Source of the DNA: Kribbella sp. NBC_01245
GTDB lineage: Bacteria > Actinomycetota > Actinomycetes > Propionibacteriales > Kribbellaceae
NCBI RefSeq assembly: GCF_036226525.1
Contig: NZ_CP108487.1
Location: 8,432,001 to 8,496,000 of the forward strand
DNA length: 64,000 nucleotides
Reading direction: 5' to 3'
In this document: positions 25,356 to 33,803 of the stretch, piece by piece
Layout of the letters: the number at the start of each line of letters is the position of its first letter
Position numbering within the stretch: position 1 is the stretch's first letter
Notes under the pieces: generated by a model
Databases searched by the model: none
What the model saw: only the letters and a program-made list of their open reading frames with translations
Told to the model about the DNA's origin: nothing
Position numbers and translations under genes: made by a program

Positions 25356-25941
25356 GATTCCCCCCACGCGTCGTGGTGCGCGCCCGTGCGAACTGTTTTG
25401 GACAGTACCTCACGAGCGGTATGTGCAACAGGCGCCAGCCGCACGGGCCAGCGCCATCGGCACCGGGCCTGACAGATCGGGTGGCCACGTCCTTACGAGG
25501 TACACAATGCGTGTGGCCGACCGTGTGTCGCCCGCGAGTAAGCTTCTACGACCTGGTGCCCGACCGGGCCGGATGCGGCTCGAGCCAGCACACTCCACCC
25601 TGGCTGCGACCTGTTTGGTGCGTCACTGCTGTCCCGAGTCGACAAGGCCGCCAGGTGACGACTCGTCGTAACTCCACCATCTCATTGGCACGAAGAGCGC
25701 CCCACCGGCCGCGCGGAGAACATCGCCGCTGGCGGGTCGCGTCAGCCCCAGAAGATGCCGGTGGGGTCGCGGTCGATCTCGGTCAGCAGGTCTTCGATCC
25801 TGCGTGCGTGCTCGGGCACCCGTTCGGCGCACTATCGCTGTACTCGCGACGTCCCGCACTGGGAGGCCATCCGGATCACAGCGTTTCAGTGGGTCTGAGC
25901 CGCATTGCTGAGCTCCTCGGCCGATACCCCGGGGAGCTTTC
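25356..25941. other. Transposon right end, no convincing gene
   Basis: I see no complete gene here. On the minus strand, just above 25742, about 29 codons ending RIEDLLTEIDRDPTGIFWG-stop look protein-like but are preceded by a stop, so they may be the tail of a decayed gene. Other open frames are shadows without family features. Confidence 0.5.
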
Positions 25942-25977
25942 TAACGTACGTTTCCGTTCCGATGTTCCTCAGGGGCC
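25942..25977 (-). repeat. Right terminal inverted repeat
   Basis: 36 bp; read from the outer end on the minus strand it starts GGCCCCTGAGGAACATCGG and ends CGTACGTTA, matching the left end at 34 of 36 positions. AACTC follows directly on the outside, duplicating the left flank. Confidence 0.93.
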
Positions 25978-26017
25978 AACTCCGCCTAGGCGTACGGCGC
26001 GGCTGCGGGTGATTTGG

Positions 26018-26034
26018 TTAGGAAGGTTTACTAA
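26018..26034. promoter_or_regulatory. Palindromic operator candidate of the alginate-lyase-like gene
   Basis: TTAGGAAGGTTTACTAA is a 17-bp palindrome of TTAGGAA/TTACTAA arms with one mismatch. It lies 70 bases before the start of a secreted polysaccharide-degrading protein. Palindromes of this TTAGGAAA/TTTCCTAA style occur before secreted glycan hydrolases in streptomycetes, where ROK-type repressors bind; that parallel is from memory and the regulator here is unknown. Confidence 0.5.
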
Positions 26035-26103
26035 AGATCCGGTCTTCGGTAACTTCTTGTGCCTGCCCGCTCACTGTCGAGTGGGGTCCGCCCAGGAGGA
26101 ACC

Positions 26104-27297
26104 ATGAACGGTCTGTTCCGCCCAGCCCTGATCGCTCTAACCATTGCGCTGATCGGCATCCCGACAGCCAACGCCGTTGAACCACCGGATGACCGTCCGG
26201 CCGCCGCGCTCGCGTTCAGCCATCCCGGCGTGCTCGTCAATAAGGCCCAGTTGGACGTCACCCGCAGTCGGGTGCTCGCCGGCGCCCAGCCACAGAAGGC
26301 GGCGTACGACGCGATGCGCGCGAGTGGTTCCGCCTCGTTGTCGTACACGCCGAAGCCACGTGCCGTCGTCGAGTGCGGTTCGAACTCGAACCCGAACTAC
26401 GGCTGCTCCGACGAGCGGAACGACGCCATCGCCGCGTACACCCACGCCCTGCTCTGGTACATCAACCGCGATACGCGTCATGCCACGAAGGCGATCCAGA
26501 TCATGGACGCGTGGTCGGCGGTCCTGACGGATCACACCAACTCGAACGCACCTCTGCAGACGGGTTGGGCCGGTGCCTCGTTCTCCCGCACCGCCGAGCT
26601 GATCAAGCACACGTACACCGGTACGTGGACGCAGCGCGGACGGTTCGAGAACCTGCTGCGCAACGTCTATCTGCCCGAGATCCGCAACGGCGCCGGCTGC
26701 AAGAACGGCAACTGGGAGCTGATCATGATGGACGCCGCGATCGGTATCGCGGTGGTGCTGGACGATCGCGCCGCCTTCGACAAGGCGATCGGCATCTGGC
26801 GCGGGCGGTTGCCGGGTTACGTCTACCAGACCACGGACGGCGCCTGGCCGAAGGCGCCGTCGACCTGTCCGTCCAAGGACACCCGGGCCGAGATCATCGA
26901 CTACTGGCAGGGCCAATCCACCTTCTCCGACGGGCTTTCGCAGGAGACCTGTCGCGATTTCGGCCATACCGGCTGGGGTCTGACGGCCGCGACGCATGTC
27001 GCTGAAACGGCCTGGCACCAAGGCGTCGACCTGTACGCCGAGGCGCGGGAGCGGCTGAGCGACGGCTTCTACTTCCACGCCCGGCTGGAGACCGGTACGC
27101 CGACGCCGTCGAACTTGTGCGGTGGCACCGTGAAGAAGGGGTTGGGCGCGGTGACCGAGGTGGCGTACAACCACTTCCACAACCGCCTCGGCATGTCGAT
27201 GCCGACGACCCTGCGCTACACGGAGTCGAAGCGGCCGGCGGGCGCGAACTACTTCTACGCCTGGGAGACCCTCACCCACGCGGGCAATCCTGGATAA
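26104..27297 (+). CDS. Secreted alginate-lyase-family protein
   Basis: A 397-residue exported protein; the ATG at 26104 follows AGGAGGAACC. Signal peptide MNGLFRPALIALTIALIGI with cleavage near TANA. The mature part has the helical-toroid signature of alginate-lyase-like polysaccharide lyases: HPGVLVNKAQLDVTRSRV at the N-terminus, NGNWELIMMDAAIGIAVVLDD with the conserved Asn/Trp/Glu, and the catalytic-type QETCRDFGHTGWGL followed by EVAYNHFHNRLG. Actual substrate (alginate or another uronate polymer) is not certain. Before the transposon arrived it lay directly downstream of the response regulator, about 115 bases away. Confidence 0.88.
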   Translation: MNGLFRPALIALTIALIGIPTANAVEPPDDRPAAALAFSHPGVLVNKAQLDVTRSRVLAGAQPQKAAYDAMRASGSASLSYTPKPRAVVECGSNSNPNYGCSDERNDAIAAYTHALLWYINRDTRHATKAIQIMDAWSAVLTDHTNSNAPLQTGWAGASFSRTAELIKHTYTGTWTQRGRFENLLRNVYLPEIRNGAGCKNGNWELIMMDAAIGIAVVLDDRAAFDKAIGIWRGRLPGYVYQTTDGAWPKAPSTCPSKDTRAEIIDYWQGQSTFSDGLSQETCRDFGHTGWGLTAATHVAETAWHQGVDLYAEARERLSDGFYFHARLETGTPTPSNLCGGTVKKGLGAVTEVAYNHFHNRLGMSMPTTLRYTESKRPAGANYFYAWETLTHAGNPG

Positions 27298-27348
27298 CGC
27301 GCTGAGCGGACTGCGGGACCGTTGTGGTCCCGCAATCCGTATGGGCGG

Positions 27349-28404
27349 TTAGTCCCAGCTAAGGCCGGAGCCGGTCTGGTACTCGATGACGCGGGTCTCG
27401 AAGAAGTTCTTCTCCTTCTTGAGGTCCATTACCTCCGACATCCAGCCGAACGGGTTGCGGGTCTCGCCGAAGATCGGCGCGATCCCGATCTGCTCTGCCC
27501 GCCGGTCGGTGATGAAGTGCATGTACTGCTCGCACAGGTCGGCCGTCAGCCCGAGCATGCCGTTGGGCATGGTGGCGCGGCCGTACGCGACCTCGAGCTC
27601 ACACGCCTCCGTGAGCATCTGCCGCACCTCGGCCTGGAACTCGCTCGTCCACAGGTGCGGGTTCTCCAGTTTGATCTGGTTGATGCAGTCGATGCCGAAG
27701 TTCAGGTGGATCGACTCGTCGCGCAGGATGTACTGGTACTGCTCGGCGATCCCGACCATCTTGTTGCGCCGGCCGAGCGACAGGATCTGCGCGAACCCGG
27801 TGTAGAACCACATCCCCTCGAAGACCACGTAGAACGCGATCAGGTCCCGCAGGAAGTCCGTGTCGGCCTCCGGCGTACCGGTGCGGAAGTCCGGATCCTC
27901 CAGGTGCTGGGTGTACTTCAACGCCCAGGCGTCCTTGTCCGAGATCGACGGCACCTCGCGATACATGTTGAACAGCTCGCCCTCGTCGAGGCCCAGCGAC
28001 GTACAGATGTATTGGAAGGTGTGCGTGTGCACGGCCTCCTCGAACGCCTGCCGCAAAAGGTACTGCCGGCACTCGGGATTCGTCAGCTGCCGGTAGACGG
28101 CGAGCACGATGTTGTTCGCCACCAGGGATTCGGCGGTGGCGAAGAAGCCGAGGTTGCGCTTGAGCATCAGCCGCTCGTCATCGGTCAAGCCGTGCTCGCT
28201 TTTCCACAAGGCGATATCGGCCTGCATGGACACCTCGGTCGGCATCCAGTGGTTGTTGCATCCGGCAAGGTATTTGTCCCACGCCCACTGGTATTTCAGC
28301 GGCAGCAGTTGGTTGACGTCGGCGCGGGAGTTGATCATCGCCTTGTCGCTGACCTCGACCCGGCCCGCGCCGAGGACGATCTCGCCCAATCCGGTGACAC
28401 TCAT
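27349..28404 (-). CDS. nrdB: Ribonucleotide reductase beta subunit, class Ic-like
   Basis: Supplies the oxidant for NrdA in reduction of ribonucleoside diphosphates. The 351-residue R2 protein has metal ligands E92 (TAESLVANN), E123 and H126 (EEAVHTH), E196 (FEGMWFYTGF) and E230/H233 (DESIHLNF). The position four residues after H126, where class Ia enzymes have the radical Tyr, is Phe130, and the first ligand is Glu, not Asp. Both are marks of the Chlamydia-type class Ic enzyme, which uses a Mn/Fe centre instead of a tyrosyl radical. Its start overlaps the nrdA stop by four bases (ATGA). Confidence 0.93.
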   Translation of the reverse strand: MSVTGLGEIVLGAGRVEVSDKAMINSRADVNQLLPLKYQWAWDKYLAGCNNHWMPTEVSMQADIALWKSEHGLTDDERLMLKRNLGFFATAESLVANNIVLAVYRQLTNPECRQYLLRQAFEEAVHTHTFQYICTSLGLDEGELFNMYREVPSISDKDAWALKYTQHLEDPDFRTGTPEADTDFLRDLIAFYVVFEGMWFYTGFAQILSLGRRNKMVGIAEQYQYILRDESIHLNFGIDCINQIKLENPHLWTSEFQAEVRQMLTEACELEVAYGRATMPNGMLGLTADLCEQYMHFITDRRAEQIGIAPIFGETRNPFGWMSEVMDLKKEKNFFETRVIEYQTGSGLSWD

Positions 28405-31400
28405 TGGCAGGCCTCGCAGTCAGGGTTCTCGATGGAGCAGATCTCGGCAGGTGGAGGTGTCACGGGTACGGCGTTGAGGCGGCCGTCGGTGCCCTGGAGT
28501 GTCGACTTCTCGACGTGGGTGGCGGACAACGAACGCAGGTAGTACGTCGTTTTCAGGCCGTAGCGCCACGCCGATCGGTACAACTCGTCGAGCGCCTTGC
28601 CGGACGGCGCCGACATGTAGAGGTTCAGCGACTGGGACTGGTCGATCCACTTCTGCCGGCGGGATCCGGCCTTGACGAGCCACATCGGGTCGATCTCGAA
28701 CGCCGTCGCGTAGAGCTCGCGCAGGTCGGCCGGGATGCGCTCGATCTGCGCGAGCACGCCGTCGTGGTACTTCAGGTCGGACACCATCACCTGGTCCCAC
28801 AGCCCGCGGGCCTTCAGGTCCTTCACCAGGTAGGGGTTGGCCACGGTGAACTCGCCCGACATGTTCGACTTGACGAACAGGTTGCGGTAGATCGGCTCGA
28901 TCGACTGGCTCACCCCGCAGATGTTGGAGATCGTCGCGGTCGGCGCGATTGCCAGCAAGTCGGAGTTGCGCATCCCGTCACGTCGTACCTTCTGACGCAG
29001 GGCATCCCAGTCCAGCGTCTTGCCGGTGTCGACGCGCAGATCGCCGTTCCTTGCCGTGCGCAACAACTCGAGCGAGTCGATCGGCAGAATGCCCTGGCTC
29101 CACAGCGAGCCGTCGTAGCTGCTGTAGCTGCCGCGCTCGACGGCCAGCTCGGTGGACGCCTCGATCGCGTAATAGCTGATCTGCTCCATCGAGCTGTCGG
29201 CGAACTCGACCGCTGCATCCGACTGGTAGGGGATGCGGAGCTGGAAGAGCGCGTCCGTGAAACCCATCAGGCCAAGGCCGACCGGGCGGTGCCGCTGGTT
29301 GGCGCGCTCCGACTCGGGCGTGGTGTAGAAGTTCACGTCGATGACGTTGTCGAGCATCCGCACTGCGGTCTTGACGGTGTCGCGGACCAGCTCCGCGTCG
29401 AGACCGGTGGCGGTGAGGTGTGCGACCAGGTTGACCGAGCCGAGGTTGCAGACGGCCGTCTCGTCGATGCTGGTGTTCAGCGTGATCTCGGTGCACAGGT
29501 TGGACGAGTGCACCACGCCGTCGTGCTGCTGCGGGGAACGCAGGTTCGACGGGTCCTTGAAGGTGATCCACGGATGGCCCGTCTCGAACAACACGGTCAG
29601 CATCCGCCGCCACAGCTCGAGCGCGCGCACCTTGCGGAATACCCGGATCTCACCGCGGTCGGCGGCCGCCTCGTACTCCGCGTAGCGCTCGGCGAACGCC
29701 GTACCGAACAGATCGTGCAAGTCCGGCGTCTCGTCGGGGGAGAAGAGCGTCCACTGCTGGTCGGCCTCGACGCGCTGGATAAAGAGGTCGGGCACCCAGT
29801 TCGCCGTGTTCATATCGTGCGTACGCCGTCGCTCGTCGCCCGTGTTCTTCCGCAGGTCGAGGAATTCGCCGATGTCGATGTGCCAGGTCTCCAGGTAAGC
29901 GCAGACCGCGCCCTTGCGTTTACCGCCGTTGTGGGCCAAACCGGCACTGGTCATATAGGACTCATCCACGTCGACCTCAAGGTCGTGCACGACTGGCACC
30001 GTCGGTGTAGTCCGGACCTCGCGCACCCGGGAGAAGACCATGCCTTCGTGTGCGATCCAGTTGAACTTCCGGATCGGCGTGACGCCCACGAGCTCGGCGA
30101 TTCCCGGTACGGCGGGAATTCGGAGATCGAAGACGTGTACGGGCTTCGAGAAGGTAGCGTGAGATCCGTCGGACCGTCGACCGACGTGCGGATTGTCCCG
30201 CTTGCGGTATTGGCCCGCGATGGGAATCCCGAGCCGAAGCAGCTGGTAGCGCAGGTCGGAGGCGAGCTTTCGCGAAGTAGTCGTGAAGTAGATCTCGGCG
30301 CCACGCGATACCCCGCCGTCCGTTTCCAGGAGGCCGCGGATGAGCGCATGGGTCTGTGCGGGCGGTAGATGAGCGAACCGCCGTGCAATGTGCTTCGAGC
30401 CTTGTTCGTCGTAGATGTCCTCGCTGACAAACGGAAGTGTCGCCTCGCCTGGTCCGACGATACGTCCCGTTCGCAGGTCTCTTCTGGCGCCACGTCCGGC
30501 CGCCCAGTGGACCTGCACGTAGGTGTGACCGCGCCCATTCTCCCAGAAGTGGATATCGCGAGCGGTGAGGTAGTCGCGTACGAACGACAGGTGCGTGTCG
30601 CACTGTGGGTTGCCCGATACCCCCCATTGGCTGCCGTTCTTCGACAGGTGGCCGTCACCGAGAAGGATGCCGTACAGGCGCGCATCGTCTTCCGTCAGAT
30701 CGTGGACCGGAATGATCTCCTTCGGGACGACCTGCCCGAGGTAGTCACCCCTGCTGAGCATGCCGGCCTCGACCCAGGCTGCCTGGACCTTCCCCTTCGC
30801 GAGCCACTCGAAAGTGCGCTCGTTGCTCTGCTCCAGCGGTACGCCTTGAATCGCGTAGAGAGGGTGACCTGCGGTGACCGTGAGCGGCTCGATAGAGTGC
30901 TTCGCGTCAACCTCGACCATCGGGTCGTCCTGGTCGTACGTGAAGGTCTTGGTGACCTCGCGATAGCGACCGCTCGCACCGAGCACCAGATCGCCCACCT
31001 TGATATCGCGGATCGCGATGCTGCCGGCCCCGGCGTAGACGAGAGTTTCCGGAGCGAAGCACTGGTTCACCGCGACGGCCGTGTCGTTGGCGATCTTCAG
31101 GAACGGTACGACGCCCTGGGACTCGCCGTTCGTACCTTTGATCTTGGCGCCGATCCCGCGCACCGGCGTCCAGTCGTTGCCCAGACCGCCCGAGTACTTC
31201 GCGAGCAACGCGTTGTTGCGGATGCTGGAGAAGATCGACGAGAGGTCGTCGTCCACGGTGGTCAGGAAGCACGACGACAGCTGCGGCCGGGTGGTGCCGG
31301 AGTTGAACAGCGTCGGCGTCGAGGACATGAACCGGAACGAGCTGAGCAGTTCGTAGAACTCGATCGCTCGCGCCTCGCGATCGTCCTCGCGCAACGCCAT

Positions 31401-32342
31401 CCCCATCGCCACGCGCAGGAAGAACGCCTGCGGCAGCTCGAACCGGACCTTGTCGATGTGCAGCAGATACCGGTCGTACAAGGTCTGCAGACCGAGGAAC
31501 GCGAACTGCAGATCGCGCTCGGGCCGGATCGCCTCGGCCAGCCGGCCCAGGTCGAACGTCGCCAACTCCGGATCGAGCAGCCCCGCCTCGATCCCGGCAT
31601 CGACGTACTTCGGGAAATACTCGACGTACGCCGTGGCCATCTCGGCCTGACTCGCCTGCCGGGGTTCACCGTGGACCCGGCCGAGCGTCTCCCGGCGGAT
31701 CTGGTCGAGCAGTAGTCGCGAGGCGGCGAAGCTGTACTCCGGCTCGGTCTCGACGAACGACCGCGCCGCCATCACCAGCGCCTGCTCGACCTCGTGCAGG
31801 GCGATGCCGTTGTAGCAGGAACCGAGCGTCTCGTTCAGGATCAGCTCGGGGTCGACCGAGTCGAGCCCGGCGGCCGCCTCGGCGATGATGACGCGCAGCC
31901 GGTCGAGATCCAGCGGCGCCGTACTGCCGTCGATCGCGCGCACCGTGATGACGATCGGCGCGGCCGTGTCGAGCTCACCGGCGTCGGCGGGTACGCGGGC
32001 CTTGGCGCGCTCCTCGCGGTACAGCACGTAAGCCCGGGCGACCTGATGCTCACCCGCGCGCATCAGCGCGAGCTCGACCTGGTCCTGGATCTCCTCGACC
32101 TGAACGCTCGGGCGGCCGGCAGCGCGCTTGCCCAGCGCCTCGACCACCTGCCCGGTAAGGGTGGCGACCAGGTCGCGAACGCGATGGCTGGCACCCGCGT
32201 CCGCGCCTTCGACGGCCAGGAAGGCCTTCGACAGCGCGACGCCGATCTTGCCCGCGTCGAACGCGGCGCTCCGCCCATCACGCCGTACGACGGTCAGGTC
32301 CTGAGTTGTTGCGGTGCTTCGGGAGGCCGAAGTGGTGGTCAC
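28401..32342 (-). CDS. nrdA: Ribonucleotide reductase alpha subunit containing an intein
   Basis: Catalytic subunit for making deoxyribonucleotides. GTG at 32342, after GGAGAGAGAGCTT, gives 1313 residues; without the intein 935. Two ATP-cone domains are visible, at about 14-105 and 115-210, indicating allosteric control of activity. Catalytic parts: PQLSSCFLTT, NLCTEITLNTSIDETAVCNLGSVNL, the radical-transfer pair TTYYLRS, and the C-terminal redox tail with CSIENPDCEACQ. Two ATP cones and the Phe-containing NrdB match class Ic reductases. The intein splits AVNQ from GGKRKGAVCAYLETW. A cobalamin riboswitch lies upstream. Confidence 0.95.
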   Translation of the reverse strand: MTTTSASRSTATTQDLTVVRRDGRSAAFDAGKIGVALSKAFLAVEGADAGASHRVRDLVATLTGQVVEALGKRAAGRPSVQVEEIQDQVELALMRAGEHQVARAYVLYREERAKARVPADAGELDTAAPIVITVRAIDGSTAPLDLDRLRVIIAEAAAGLDSVDPELILNETLGSCYNGIALHEVEQALVMAARSFVETEPEYSFAASRLLLDQIRRETLGRVHGEPRQASQAEMATAYVEYFPKYVDAGIEAGLLDPELATFDLGRLAEAIRPERDLQFAFLGLQTLYDRYLLHIDKVRFELPQAFFLRVAMGMALREDDREARAIEFYELLSSFRFMSSTPTLFNSGTTRPQLSSCFLTTVDDDLSSIFSSIRNNALLAKYSGGLGNDWTPVRGIGAKIKGTNGESQGVVPFLKIANDTAVAVNQCFAPETLVYAGAGSIAIRDIKVGDLVLGASGRYREVTKTFTYDQDDPMVEVDAKHSIEPLTVTAGHPLYAIQGVPLEQSNERTFEWLAKGKVQAAWVEAGMLSRGDYLGQVVPKEIIPVHDLTEDDARLYGILLGDGHLSKNGSQWGVSGNPQCDTHLSFVRDYLTARDIHFWENGRGHTYVQVHWAAGRGARRDLRTGRIVGPGEATLPFVSEDIYDEQGSKHIARRFAHLPPAQTHALIRGLLETDGGVSRGAEIYFTTTSRKLASDLRYQLLRLGIPIAGQYRKRDNPHVGRRSDGSHATFSKPVHVFDLRIPAVPGIAELVGVTPIRKFNWIAHEGMVFSRVREVRTTPTVPVVHDLEVDVDESYMTSAGLAHNGGKRKGAVCAYLETWHIDIGEFLDLRKNTGDERRRTHDMNTANWVPDLFIQRVEADQQWTLFSPDETPDLHDLFGTAFAERYAEYEAAADRGEIRVFRKVRALELWRRMLTVLFETGHPWITFKDPSNLRSPQQHDGVVHSSNLCTEITLNTSIDETAVCNLGSVNLVAHLTATGLDAELVRDTVKTAVRMLDNVIDVNFYTTPESERANQRHRPVGLGLMGFTDALFQLRIPYQSDAAVEFADSSMEQISYYAIEASTELAVERGSYSSYDGSLWSQGILPIDSLELLRTARNGDLRVDTGKTLDWDALRQKVRRDGMRNSDLLAIAPTATISNICGVSQSIEPIYRNLFVKSNMSGEFTVANPYLVKDLKARGLWDQVMVSDLKYHDGVLAQIERIPADLRELYATAFEIDPMWLVKAGSRRQKWIDQSQSLNLYMSAPSGKALDELYRSAWRYGLKTTYYLRSLSATHVEKSTLQGTDGRLNAVPVTPPPAEICSIENPDCEACQ
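29928..31061 (-). other. Intein with LAGLIDADG endonuclease, inside nrdA
   Basis: A 378-residue in-frame insertion. It begins with Cys1 (CFAPETLVYAG), has block B near LTVTAGHPLYAI, the two endonuclease motifs LYGILLGDGHLS and LIRGLLETDGGV, and ends with block F/G DLEVDVDESYMTSAGLAHN, closing His-Asn. It is thus a full splicing plus homing element. The next extein residue is Gly (GGKRKGA), not the Cys/Ser/Thr that standard splicing needs. The flanking NrdA sequence is conserved on both sides, fixing the boundaries. Confidence 0.9.
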
Positions 32343-32496
32343 AAGCTCTCTCTCCTCGCGAGCCTTGGCGGCCCGGAGCCTGCGGGACGGAGAGCACACG
32401 ACGAGACGGCAGCGCCCATGGCGACGCGGCTGCACATCACGTCCGCGCAGCCCACCCACGAGGCCTCGGACAGCACGTACCGGCGGTACGCGCGCT

Positions 32497-32668
32497 GATG
32501 GCAGGTCTTCGGACTCACGGGCATGCCTGATACCAGGCGCTCCTACCGGCCGTCGCTTCCCGGACCAAGTGCTTCCAGTGCTGTTGACGACTTTCGTTCC
32601 CGTTCACCGCTGCGGGGCAGTTCCGGTTTCACACCGGATTCCCTCTTACCCCTGAACCCCTACACCTT
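32497..32668 (-). ncRNA. Cobalamin riboswitch
   Basis: On the minus strand the leader of nrdAB reads GGGAATCCGGTG-GAAACCGG, CTGCCCCGC, the GGTGAACGGGAACGAAAGTC stretch, and near its end AGTCCGAAGACCTGCC, all in the order of the B12-box riboswitch. It ends about 150 bases before the GTG of nrdA. B12 should shut off nrdAB, as known for class I nrdABS in Streptomyces coelicolor, where a B12-dependent class II enzyme takes over. Boundaries are approximate. Confidence 0.92.
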
Positions 32669-32763
32669 GTGGTATAGATCGCCCAGGACCACCAGTGGTT
32701 GTGATGCTATCCCGCCTCAACACTTTCGCCCCGCACATCCTCCTCGCGTGTCGCGGTACCAGA

Positions 32764-33345
32764 TCAAGCCGCCAGGGCGTGCAGATCCTGCAGCGTCATG
32801 ATCTCGGAACCGTGGTGGATCAACTCCCGATTGAGGTGCAGCACCACATGCCCGAACGGCGCCGCCGCATCCAGCCCGGTGGCCTGGCTCAGCCCGATCG
32901 TCATCACCTCCTCCTCAGGTAACTCGGCGATCGACTCCTGCCACGCGTCGACCCAATGCGTCAGCCACGCGACGGCGTCCCGCGCGTTGCCATGCAAGGT
33001 GATGTCGGTCCGGCTCTGCCTGCTCTCGCCGAACGTCCACTCCCAGCGCTCGAAGAACGTCTCGGTCAAATGCGCGATCAACCACGCGATCGTCCGCGGC
33101 CCGCGATGATCCGGCTCAGCCGGCCACTGCGCCGCCCACTCGCCACTCCCATGCAGCCGGAACCGCCCCGGATAGTGCCGCCGCACAATCGTCAACGCCT
33201 CGTCACTCGGCCGCCAGAAGTACTGCTCATCAGTCAACTCGGCCAACCTGCCCGACAACACCAACCAGCTGAACCCCAACTGCCCTCGCACCATCGCCAT
33301 AGCCGACTGCTGGTGCAGAATCTCCCAGTCAAATGGCTCCGGCAT
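32764..33345 (-). CDS. DinB-family protein under SOS control
   Basis: A 193-residue protein of the DinB/YfiT four-helix metal-binding superfamily: Trp-rich helices, HHYPGRFRLHGSGEW-like region and IAWLIAHLTETFFERW carrying one of the usual His ligands, with HVVLHLNRELIHHGSEIMTLQDL at the C-terminus supplying the others. Such enzymes include thiol transferases; the substrate is unknown. ATG 33345 follows GGAGAAG. A perfect LexA-type box lies 22 bases upstream, so damage induction is likely. Confidence 0.85.
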   Translation of the reverse strand: MPEPFDWEILHQQSAMAMVRGQLGFSWLVLSGRLAELTDEQYFWRPSDEALTIVRRHYPGRFRLHGSGEWAAQWPAEPDHRGPRTIAWLIAHLTETFFERWEWTFGESRQSRTDITLHGNARDAVAWLTHWVDAWQESIAELPEEEVMTIGLSQATGLDAAAPFGHVVLHLNRELIHHGSEIMTLQDLHALAA

Positions 33346-33366
33346 CCCACTTCTCCTCACCCCGCG

Positions 33367-33382
33367 TCGAACGTATGTTCGA
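33367..33382. promoter_or_regulatory. SOS (LexA) box
   Basis: TCGAACGTATGTTCGA is an exact TCGAAC-N4-GTTCGA palindrome, the actinobacterial/Bacillus-type LexA operator. It is centred 30 bases before the DinB-family start on the minus strand. Confidence 0.88.
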
Positions 33383-33803
33383 ATCATGCCTCGCCCGCAA
33401 CGTCGAAGTCAAACCCCCGCGTGTCGATCACCCGTTCGAGTATGCCCATCTGCTATGCGCGGTTTCAAACGACTGACCTTTGCAGCTAGATGCAAACCAT
33501 GGGACTTGTTCTGGTGCCCGTTCGACCGTTGGTGACGGACTGTGGTCAGCCTGAGCGGCTGAGATCGACGGCTGCCGACGCGGCTGCGCCGTGAATTCTG
33601 CACGTAGGCGGCGCGCCACGCGGTAAATGGTTGCCCGGACTGGATCCTCGTGCCACCCTGCGCACGCCCGCCAAGCCGTCCGCCGGGCCGCGCCGAAACG
33701 GCATTTGGCGAGTGCGGAGCGTACACGCCGGGCCCTTGTCCGGCGCCTTGCGCGGCCGCTTCAGCGCGGAGACACTTCCGGTGGATTCCGGGAGGGAAAA
33801 GAT
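33383..33803. other. Intergenic stretch, no gene seen
   Basis: Between the SOS box and the ParB-like gene I see no credible coding frame; short open frames on both strands have atypical Arg/Cys/Trp-rich composition. The promoter of the ParB-like gene should lie near the right end. No hairpin or repeat stood out. Confidence 0.5.

Larger units (their letters stand above)
18359..25977 (+). mobile_element. Tn3-family transposon, 7.6 kb, with sigma-factor cargo
   Basis: Near-identical 36-bp terminal inverted repeats start at 18359 and end at 25977 (34 of 36 match), each flanked by the 5-bp direct repeat AACTC (18354-18358 and 25978-25982), the Tn3-family target duplication. The inner part of the repeat resembles the conserved Tn3 end. 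It encodes a Tn3-type transposase on the plus strand, a serine recombinase on the minus strand (convergent, which is unusual), a candidate res region, and about 3.3 kb of cargo. Excision in silico restores the reading frame of the response regulator. Intact repeats and duplication suggest recent insertion; transposase and recombinase look complete. Confidence 0.93.

Noticed and set aside
25373..26107. 244-residue plus-strand open frame across the transposon end
   Set aside because: It runs through the terminal repeat and target site, starts inside another gene's upstream region and has no recognisable sequence.
28404..30368. 654-residue plus-strand open frame
   Set aside because: Antisense to nrdA; no domain can be seen and nrdA with its intein explains the region.
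33386..33541. Small plus-strand frame divergent from the SOS box
   Set aside because: Residue composition is Arg/Cys/Trp-rich and random-looking, and no ribosome site precedes it.
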